NCBI GenBank assembly: GCA_947448735.1
Contig: CANFOS010000022.1
Location: 1-64,000, forward strand
DNA length: 64,000 nucleotides
Source of the DNA: Comamonadaceae bacterium
GTDB lineage: Bacteria > Pseudomonadota > Gammaproteobacteria > Burkholderiales > Burkholderiaceae_C
Reading direction: 5' to 3'
The notes under the pieces were generated by a model. The model worked only from the letters and a program-made list of their open reading frames with translations, had not been told where the DNA came from and searched no databases. Both the position numbers and the translations under genes were made by a program. Position 1 is the stretch's first letter. The number at the start of each line of letters is the position of its first letter. Below, piece by piece: positions 58,193 through 64,000 of this stretch.

Positions 58193-60828
58193 GGGGATGT
58201 TTGGGTGAGTAATTTCTTCAATTGGTACAGGGCATCGAGTGCTTCACGCGGGCTGAGCGCGTCAGGGTCTATCGTACCCAATGCTTTGTCGACGGCACTT
58301 TGTTCAGTGACGATATCGGGCGGTGCTGCAAACAGGTCCACCTGGGCACGTGCGTCGGTTTGCTGGGCTTCAAGCGCCTGAAGTGCATGGCGTGCGTGGG
58401 TTACCACAGCGCCCGGCACGCCGGCCAGCTTGGCCACCGCAATGCCGTAGCTTTTGCTGGCCGGACCCGGCTCAATGTGGTGCAAAAACACAATGCTGTT
58501 GCCAGACTCGACCGCCGACACATGCACATTGATCGCCCCGTGGTGCTGCGCGGGAAATTCAGTCAGCTCAAAGTAATGCGTGGCAAACAGCGTGAAGGCC
58601 TGCGTCTTGTTGTGCAAATACGCGGCAATGCCGCCAGCCAGTGCCAGCCCGTCAAAGGTGGAGGTGCCGCGTCCGATCTCGTCCATCAGCACCAGGCTGT
58701 GCGGCGTGGCGGTGTGCAAAATTTGCGCGGCCTCGGTCATCTCCAGCATGAAGGTCGATTGCGCATTGGCCACGTCGTCGGCTGCGCCGATACGGGTGTG
58801 AATCGCATCGATGGGCCCCAGCCGGCAGGCGGTTGCAGGCACATAGCTGCCCACGCTGGCCAGCAGCACAATCAGCGCGACTTGCCGCATGTAGGTGGAT
58901 TTGCCACCCATGTTGGGGCCGGTGATGACCTGCATGCGCTGCTTGGCAGTCAAGGCGCAGTCGTTCGCAATGAAGGTGCCCGCCGTGGTTTCAGCCAGCC
59001 GCGCTTCGACGACCGGATGGCGGCCCTGGCTGATGTCGATGCAGGGCTGGTTCACAAAGACTGGCGCAGCCCAGTTCAGGGTCAACGACCGTTCAGCCAG
59101 GGCGCACAGCGCATCCAGGCAGGCCAGCGCCCGCGCCAGCTTGCTGAGTGCTGGGATAAAGGTTTGCAGTTCGTCCTGCAGTTGCTCGTATAAAAATTTC
59201 TCCCGCGCCAAAGCCCTTTCTTGCGCCGACAGGGCTTTGTCTTCAAAGGCTTTCAGCTCGGGCGTGATGAAGCGTTCGGCGTTTTTCAGGGTCTGGCGAC
59301 GCCGGTAGTCGTCGGGCACTTTGCTGGCCTGGCCTTGCGTGACTTCAATGTAAAAGCCATGCACCTTGTTGAACTGCACGCGCAGGTTGCTGATGCCGGT
59401 ACGCGCTTTTTCGCGGCCTTCCAGGTCGAGCAAAAACGCATCGCAGTTGGTTTGAATGGCACGCAGCTCATCGAGGTCAGCATCGCAGCCGTGGTTGATC
59501 ACGCCGCCATCGCGCACCAAGGCGGCGGGCTCGTCCAGCAAAAAACGTTTGAGCAGCGCCGCGCAGCCGTCGGGCGGCTGCAAATCGCTAAAAATACCTG
59601 CCAAAAGCGCCGGCAGGCCAATATTTACTTGGGTTGATAGCTCTGTTTTTAATAGCGTTTGAGTCAGGGCCACCAGCTCACGTGGCCGCACCTGGCGCAG
59701 CGCGATGCGGGCGGTGATGCGTTCGACATCGCTGGACCCTTTGAGCTGGGCGCGCAGCGTTTGCTGCAAACCGCCGCGCAGGTGCGTGATGGCCTCCAGT
59801 CTGGCAGCCGCCTCAGCACGGTCCCGGCGCGGCGTGAGCAGCCAGCTTTTCAAAGTGCGGCTGCCCATGCCCGTCACGCAGGTGTCCAGCAATGAAAACA
59901 GGGTGGGCGAATCTTCACCGCGCAGGGTTTGCGTCAGTTCCAGGTTGCGCCGGGTGGTCAGGGGCAGGTCGATCAGCTCGCCCGAGCGCACCACCTGCAA
60001 GGCCTGCACGTGGGGCAGCGTGCGGCCCTGGGTGTGCTCGGCATAGCCCAACAAGGCCGCAGCGGCGGCGTGCGCCTGGTGCAACTGGTCAGCATGCCAT
60101 GAGGCAAGCGACGCGACCTTGAGCTGCTCAGCCAAGCGCCGCGCGCCCAGCGCAGCATCAAACTGCCAGGCAGCCCGTGCCGCAGTGGCGCAGCGCAGGC
60201 TTTTGAGCCGCGCTTCAAAAGCCGGCGTCACATCGACGTTGTAAATCAGCTCGCTGGGCGCAACGCGCGCCAGCCAGGCCTCTAGCTCGTCGTTGGCGCA
60301 TTCGGCCAGGCTGATCTGGCCCTGCGTCACGCTCAGCCAGGCCAGGCCGCAGGTGTTGCGCGCCCCCTGGTGCACGGCCAGCAGCACCGATTCGGTTTTG
60401 TCGCCCAGCAGCTCGGTGTCCGTCAAGGTACCGGGTGTCACAACCCGCACCACCTTGCGCTCTACCGGCCCCTTGCTGGTGGCCACATCGCCGACCTGCT
60501 CACAAATGGCGACGGACTCGCCCAGCTTGATCAGCTTGGCCAAATAGCCTTCCAGCGAATGAAACGGCACGCCCGCCATCTGAATCGGCTCGCCATTGGT
60601 GGCACCGCGTTTGGTCAGCGTGATGCCCAGCAGCCGCGACGCCTTCAGCGCATCATCAAAAAACACCTCGTAAAAGTCCCCCATCCGGTACAGCACCAGC
60701 GTGTCGGGGTACTCGGCCTTGATGGCCAGGTATTGCTGCATCATGGGGGTGTGTTTTGACGCATCTAAACCCTCATTCTGACGAACAGAATTCATCTTGA
60801 TGTTTTCTATTTTTTCCTTATTCATCAA
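58189..60828 (-). CDS. mutS: DNA mismatch repair protein MutS
   Basis: This 879-residue mismatch-recognition ATPase has the mismatch-binding domain with [12 protein letters not shown] (Phe-x-Glu of the FYE wedge), lever and clamp domains, and the C-terminal ATPase: [20 protein letters not shown] (Walker A), [20 protein letters not shown] (Walker B), [10 protein letters not shown]. In the lever region, near 59620-59665, codons for [20 protein letters not shown] coincide with a copy of the dispersed repeat. Two N-terminal ATG choices exist. The gene is the last chromosomal gene before the integrase region. Confidence 0.95.
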   Translation of the reverse strand: MMNKEKIENIKMNSVRQNEGLDASKHTPMMQQYLAIKAEYPDTLVLYRMGDFYEVFFDDALKASRLLGITLTKRGATNGEPIQMAGVPFHSLEGYLAKLIKLGESVAICEQVGDVATSKGPVERKVVRVVTPGTLTDTELLGDKTESVLLAVHQGARNTCGLAWLSVTQGQISLAECANDELEAWLARVAPSELIYNVDVTPAFEARLKSLRCATAARAAWQFDAALGARRLAEQLKVASLASWHADQLHQAHAAAAALLGYAEHTQGRTLPHVQALQVVRSGELIDLPLTTRRNLELTQTLRGEDSPTLFSLLDTCVTGMGSRTLKSWLLTPRRDRAEAAARLEAITHLRGGLQQTLRAQLKGSSDVERITARIALRQVRPRELVALTQTLLKTELSTQVNIGLPALLAGIFSDLQPPDGCAALLKRFLLDEPAALVRDGGVINHGCDADLDELRAIQTNCDAFLLDLEGREKARTGISNLRVQFNKVHGFYIEVTQGQASKVPDDYRRRQTLKNAERFITPELKAFEDKALSAQERALAREKFLYEQLQDELQTFIPALSKLARALACLDALCALAERSLTLNWAAPVFVNQPCIDISQGRHPVVEARLAETTAGTFIANDCALTAKQRMQVITGPNMGGKSTYMRQVALIVLLASVGSYVPATACRLGPIDAIHTRIGAADDVANAQSTFMLEMTEAAQILHTATPHSLVLMDEIGRGTSTFDGLALAGGIAAYLHNKTQAFTLFATHYFELTEFPAQHHGAINVHVSAVESGNSIVFLHHIEPGPASKSYGIAVAKLAGVPGAVVTHARHALQALEAQQTDARAQVDLFAAPPDIVTEQSAVDKALGTIDPDALSPREALDALYQLKKLLTQTSP
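59620..59665 (-). repeat. Dispersed repeat piece inside mutS
   Basis: On the minus strand the piece reads CTATTAAAAACAGAGCTATC, then AACCCAAGTAAATATTGGCC, similar to AGCTATC...TTATTGGGCC of the repeat family. It encodes a variable stretch of the lever domain. Confidence 0.4.
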
Positions 60829-60997
60829 TAACTTAGCCTCTTTTTAGGGTGTCTTGCGCCGTCAGTCGCCGCCTTCTTCCATCATTTGTCTACCCCATCT
60901 ATGGGGACTCTGGGGGGACTCAACTGCCTCAAATTCTGGTATCCTCCATTTTACTCCCCTTTAAGCATAAAATCCAATGCTGACAAGGGTTTACAGG

Positions 60998-61028
60998 CGT
61001 GAAAAAGTCCCCCTGTGCCTTTTTCACG
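60998..61028. promoter_or_regulatory. Perfect inverted repeat upstream of the integrase gene
   Basis: CGTGAAAAAG (60998-61007) and CTTTTTCACG (61019-61028) form a 10-base inverted repeat with loop TCCCCCTGTGC, immediately before the ribosome-binding site of the recombinase. It may be an operator or part of the attachment region. The preceding stretch 60829-60997 has GGGGACTCTGGGGGGACTC, a partial direct repeat, and no gene. Confidence 0.5.
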
Positions 61029-61050
61029 TGTTCATTCGGAGAGGATGGCC

Positions 61051-62688
61051 ATGCCATTGAACGACACGAACCAAACGCCCGCCCCCAGTGATGAGGGCTC
61101 TGCCGCCAAGCGCGCGCCTGCATGGCGCGCCGAGCTCAATGACAATTACTGCAAGCTTAGAAAGCTTGAGCTGCCCCCTGTGGGCTACGGCCCCGATGGC
61201 AAACTAAAATTCGCCAGCGATCCAGTCCCCAATCCCGAAGCCTATATCGTATGGGACATCAGCCGCGACGCCCCGCCAGGCTTCGGCTTGAAGGTGGCTG
61301 GCAAAAAGACATACATCTTGCGCCGAAAGGTTATGGGCAAGTCGATGCTCTCGAAAGTCGGGAATTTCACCGATTTCGCCAAGATACAGGATGCGAGGGC
61401 AAAAGCGGCAGAAATCGCACTCACGATGATCGCAACCGGTCAAAATCCCAACGTTTTGGCTCGTGAGAAAAACGCGAGCGAAGTGACGTTGAAGGAAGTG
61501 ATGTTGGCCTACCGAGAGCATTGGGTCAATCGGACGCAGCGTCCTGCAAAGCCGGAATCTTTAAAGGTCTACGACCGGGTGATGCGCAGGTATGCCGAAT
61601 GGAAGTGGGCCGACAAGAAGGTGCGCGAGATCGATCCGGACGATATCCTCAAGAAGTTCAAGGAAACCCACGAGGCGACGCCAACGGCGACGGAGCAGGC
61701 GTTTCGCTGGCCGAGCCGGGCCATCAATTGGTTCATGGAGAACGAAAAAATCAGGGCGGCAGCGCAAAATCGAGAACCCACGCTCAAGGGCAATCCCTTT
61801 ATCACATTGGCAATCAACAACGAATACCGCACCAAGGATCAGATCGAGGAGGAGCGCAAGGAGAAGGGCAAGCGCAACCCTATGCGGCCAAGCGCCGATC
61901 TTGGCCCGTTCCTTGAAGCTTGTTGGTCGAAGAAAGAGATGAACGACAACCTGACAGGCATCCACTACATCATGTTGATGTTGCTTTGGGGCTGCCGCAA
62001 GAGTGAACACGCGGGGTTAGTATGGGGCGAACTCTTGCAGGAGATTGGCGGGGTGGGCATTGGGCGCCGCTCCACAAGCCATGTCTGCCTCAAAGATGAT
62101 CCGGATTGGGGGCCTTACGTCTTTTTTTACAAGACCAAGAACGGCCGCAGCCACCGCATGCCAATCGGCAATATGACCTTGGAACTTCTGCGCCGCCGCC
62201 AGAAAGCGGCAGCCGAAGAGGCTCTGCGCAGGGGCTTCGAGGCCAAGTCGCGTCAATTCGTCTTTCCCGCCCGCAGCAAGTTTTCAAGGAGTGGGCATTA
62301 CAGCGACGCTACTGATTTGTTGGATGATCTGCGCGAAGAGATTGGCTTGGCCAAACTCACTCGGCATGACCTGCGCCGTTCGTTCGGTGCTGTGATGACT
62401 ACCTTGGGGGTTGACGAGGTGATCAAGAGCCGTTTCTTGAACCACGCCCATGCCAAAGTCACAGACACCTACACGCAGGCCGAATGGGCTTTGCTGCGCA
62501 CGGAAATGAACCGGATCGAGCAGGGCATCTTGCTCACGGCGCCCAATGTCTACAACGCATTGAAGCCTGCTGATTGGCCTGCGATCGCTGCCCCAACGCC
62601 CCATGTCTGCCGTCCTCCAAAACCAAGGACGGGGCGGCCGAGCAAAGCGAAAAAACAGGTTGATGCAAAACCCACTGACGCGAGTTAA
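61051..62688 (+). CDS. Tyrosine recombinase (integrase) of an integrated element
   Basis: This 545-residue site-specific recombinase has an N-terminal arm-binding domain (GFGLKVAGKKTYILRRKVMG, then RAKAAEIALTMIATGQNP), a core-binding SAM-like domain, and a catalytic domain with Arg in LLWGCRKSEHAGLVWGEL, His-x-x-Arg in LTRHDLRRSFGAV, His in FLNHAHAKVTDTYTQA and the Tyr just after (DTYTQAEW). All catalytic residues appear present. GGAGAGG at 61038-61044 gives proper spacing to ATG 61051; an ATG at 61045 is too close. It sits beside mutS, not a tRNA gene, as the first gene of a new, plus-strand module. Confidence 0.9.
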   Translation: MPLNDTNQTPAPSDEGSAAKRAPAWRAELNDNYCKLRKLELPPVGYGPDGKLKFASDPVPNPEAYIVWDISRDAPPGFGLKVAGKKTYILRRKVMGKSMLSKVGNFTDFAKIQDARAKAAEIALTMIATGQNPNVLAREKNASEVTLKEVMLAYREHWVNRTQRPAKPESLKVYDRVMRRYAEWKWADKKVREIDPDDILKKFKETHEATPTATEQAFRWPSRAINWFMENEKIRAAAQNREPTLKGNPFITLAINNEYRTKDQIEEERKEKGKRNPMRPSADLGPFLEACWSKKEMNDNLTGIHYIMLMLLWGCRKSEHAGLVWGELLQEIGGVGIGRRSTSHVCLKDDPDWGPYVFFYKTKNGRSHRMPIGNMTLELLRRRQKAAAEEALRRGFEAKSRQFVFPARSKFSRSGHYSDATDLLDDLREEIGLAKLTRHDLRRSFGAVMTTLGVDEVIKSRFLNHAHAKVTDTYTQAEWALLRTEMNRIEQGILLTAPNVYNALKPADWPAIAAPTPHVCRPPKPRTGRPSKAKKQVDAKPTDAS

Positions 62689-62738
62689 TAGCGTATTCTT
62701 TTAAATTTGCGTAAACAAACAAAAGAAACGGAGACCCC

Positions 62739-63356
62739 ATGTCGAATCCAGCGAAGAGCTTGATGGGCCAAGTGAACTACAACGGCGAAAAAATGTCGAT
62801 TGTGGATGTGCTCAACTGCCTCAATGCTTTAAATGACGAGGTGATGCTGACGACGACTGAGGCGGCAATATTTCTGCGCGTTTCTGTCACGACGATGGAG
62901 CGGTGGCGCAAGCAAGACGGCGTTGGGCCGGAATACATACAACCCGGCGCGGCAGGAGCCATGGGGACGAATCAATCCTGTTACTACCTCAAATCTGCAC
63001 TGATCACATGGCAGAAGCGGAACACAGTCACGGGATCGCTTGCGGCAGCAGTCCGCAAGGGTCAAACGTTCTCGACGATTTTCGACCTAGCCGAGACCTT
63101 GCCCTACTACTTGAATCCGAATGGCGATGTCGAGTCGATGGTGGAGAACAACACGCTCGGGACCGTGGTCGAACGGGTTGGACAAAGTTGGGAAGTGGTG
63201 TGGATGCCCGCAACCGAAGCCTGCTCTCGACGATGGTCAAGCCTTGCTGCACACAAGGAGCTTTCAGCCCAAGTTCAAAAGGTCCTATCCGACATTCAAT
63301 TTGGAATCACCAACTCCGTCGAAGCCACAGATATCGCCGAGTCGCTGAAAGGTTGA
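62739..63356 (+). CDS. Putative DNA-binding protein with MerR/excisionase-type helix-turn-helix
   Basis: A 205-residue protein. LTTTEAAIFLRVSVTTMERW near residue 37 is a helix-turn-helix of the excisionase/MerR type (compare LTxxEAAxxLxVSxxTLxRW), followed by the wing-like GVGPEYIQPG and a segment ending in YLKSALITWQKRN. The C-terminal 110 residues are unique. It lies 50 bases after the integrase and ends just before a terminator, so it may be the directionality factor or a regulator of the element. Confidence 0.65.
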   Translation: MSNPAKSLMGQVNYNGEKMSIVDVLNCLNALNDEVMLTTTEAAIFLRVSVTTMERWRKQDGVGPEYIQPGAAGAMGTNQSCYYLKSALITWQKRNTVTGSLAAAVRKGQTFSTIFDLAETLPYYLNPNGDVESMVENNTLGTVVERVGQSWEVVWMPATEACSRRWSSLAAHKELSAQVQKVLSDIQFGITNSVEATDIAESLKG

Positions 63357-63375
63357 TCCCTTTGCTCTCCAAACC

Positions 63376-63399
63376 GGCCGCCATGTGCGGCCTTTTTTT
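63376..63399 (+). terminator. Rho-independent terminator after the helix-turn-helix gene
   Basis: GGCCGC (63376-63381) and GCGGCC (63387-63392) around loop CATGT, then seven T. It closes the integrase/regulator transcript. The following gap to 63598 has no recognisable gene. Confidence 0.8.
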
Positions 63400-63598
63400 A
63401 TGGTTTTTTGCCTCCCAAAAGCCACAGATGTGGCGAATTCTAGAAAACCGAATTAGTTGTTTTACCTCAAGCGCGCGCAAGCGCCGTCATTTGCCGTCAG
63501 TGCATATTTTTGCCAATCACGAGAACCGCGATTGCGCGCAAACTCGCATCCATCGGGTCGCGAAAGAGGCCTAAAAATGATTGAAAAAGGAGCAAAAA

Positions 63599-64000
63599 AT
63601 GTCTGATATGAATCACGAATATCTCATCAAAGGTGCACCGCGCGTGTTGACGAAGGTTAAGCTGGAAATCAATAAATTCCGAAGCGAATATTGCGATCCG
63701 GAACGGGGTCGCCATAGCAAACCCATCGTCAAAAATAGCGATGGCACTTTGAGCTGGTCCGGCATGGAAGACTCGCTCATGTCGGATTTGGACGATGACC
63801 TCCCGGGATTGACCAAGCGAAATGCCACCAAGATTTGGGCCTACCACGGCGAGACAGGAGATGACTACATCAACGGCTATTTGTCGGTCATGGAAAAGGG
63901 CGGCTGCACCGACGGCGGTTATTGGGATGCGGATGTGGGATTCAACGCAGCCATGGCTGCGATTAAATTGGAGAAGTTCGCGAGCGTAGATGATGCGTTG
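63599..64000 (+). CDS. Unknown protein of the integrated element, 5' part
   Basis: An open frame of 134 codons runs off the window. ATG 63599 follows AAAAAGGAGC at proper spacing. The visible part (MSDMNHEYLIKGAPRVLTKV, then acidic MEDSLMSDLDDDLPGLTK, then YHGETGDDYINGYLSVMEKG GCTDGG-type) has no motif I recognise. It is acidic, without signal peptide or membrane helix, and somewhat lower in GC than the core genes. YHGETGDDYINGYL could be the start of a catalytic domain such as an ADP-ribosyltransferase-like fold, but this is a guess. Confidence 0.6.
   Translation, partial: MSDMNHEYLIKGAPRVLTKVKLEINKFRSEYCDPERGRHSKPIVKNSDGTLSWSGMEDSLMSDLDDDLPGLTKRNATKIWAYHGETGDDYINGYLSVMEKGGCTDGGYWDADVGFNAAMAAIKLEKFASVDDAL

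Noticed and set aside
58222..59193. Plus-strand frame of 323 codons antisense to mutS
   Set aside because: The opposite strand encodes MutS with all its motifs; the antisense product has no recognisable domain.
63357..63598. Gap before the last gene checked for tRNA or attachment site
   Set aside because: It contains only a terminator and no tRNA-like cloverleaf or repeat of the 61.0 kb region.
1..64000. CRISPR arrays and intact insertion sequences
   Set aside because: No regularly spaced repeats and no transposase motif were seen on either strand.

Overview
The window is a chromosomal segment of a betaproteobacterium, most likely a Comamonadaceae member close to Polaromonas or Rhodoferax. 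This is inferred from the moderately high GC content, orphan Bug/TctC receptors, a RisA/RisS-type two-component pair, an Anbu protease gene, and a dispersed AGCTGCT...TTATTGGGCTAGAGGC repeat that I associate with this family. No rRNA, tRNA, CRISPR array or intact insertion sequence was recognised. Names rest on reading protein motifs, not on database searches.

Layout. 1-5.4 kb: the end of a B12 uptake and salvage operon (btuC end, btuD, cobO, a truncated bluB remnant, cobD/cbiB, cobC, cobQ), tightly overlapping. 5.4-8.1 kb: serB, a vapBC toxin-antitoxin operon with a palindromic operator, and a Bug receptor. 8.1-15.1 kb: mfd, divergent ispD-ispF, and an EnvZ/OmpR-type pair. 15.1-23.3 kb: an internally deleted SIMPL gene, then one long minus-strand series ybgC-tolQ-tolR-tolA, an aminotransferase, nusB, and the riboflavin genes ribD, ribE, ribB(A), ribH. 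23.2-30.9 kb: a type IV pilus minor-pilin operon (pilV, pilW, pilX, pilY1, pilE, fimT) that runs into ribD. 31-33.8 kb: nrdR, glyA preceded by a ZTP (pfl) riboswitch, and a lytic transglycosylase whose leader can fold into a long hairpin. 33.8-34.8 kb: a gene-poor stretch with two strong terminators and possible small RNAs.

34.8-39.7 kb: a DUF349 protein, a CcdB-type toxin with an unusual partner, a SOUL heme-binding protein and small remnants. 39.7-46 kb: a catabolic island made of a GntR regulator with its own operator, a Gfo/Idh/MocA oxidoreductase, an NTF2-like protein, two tandem Bug receptors, an alpha/beta hydrolase and a carboxymuconolactone-decarboxylase-like protein. Its substrate is unknown. 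46-53 kb: a methyltransferase, rluE, an MNT/HEPN module whose HEPN gene has an in-frame stop, trxC, a TPR protein, a secreted hydrolase, and a RelE/XRE/DUF2283 module. 53-60.8 kb: glnS, a Pro/Tyr-rich exported protein, uppP, a hydrolase, the Anbu protease and mutS. 61-64 kb: the left edge of an integrated element (tyrosine recombinase, a helix-turn-helix protein, an unknown protein running off the end).

The strongest unexpected signals are four toxin-antitoxin modules, each with a perfect inverted repeat at or near its promoter; the ZTP riboswitch; the dispersed repeat that has entered coding sequences; several gene remnants (bluB, SIMPL, two DUF924 tails, a DNA methyltransferase start); and the uncharacterised catabolic island.
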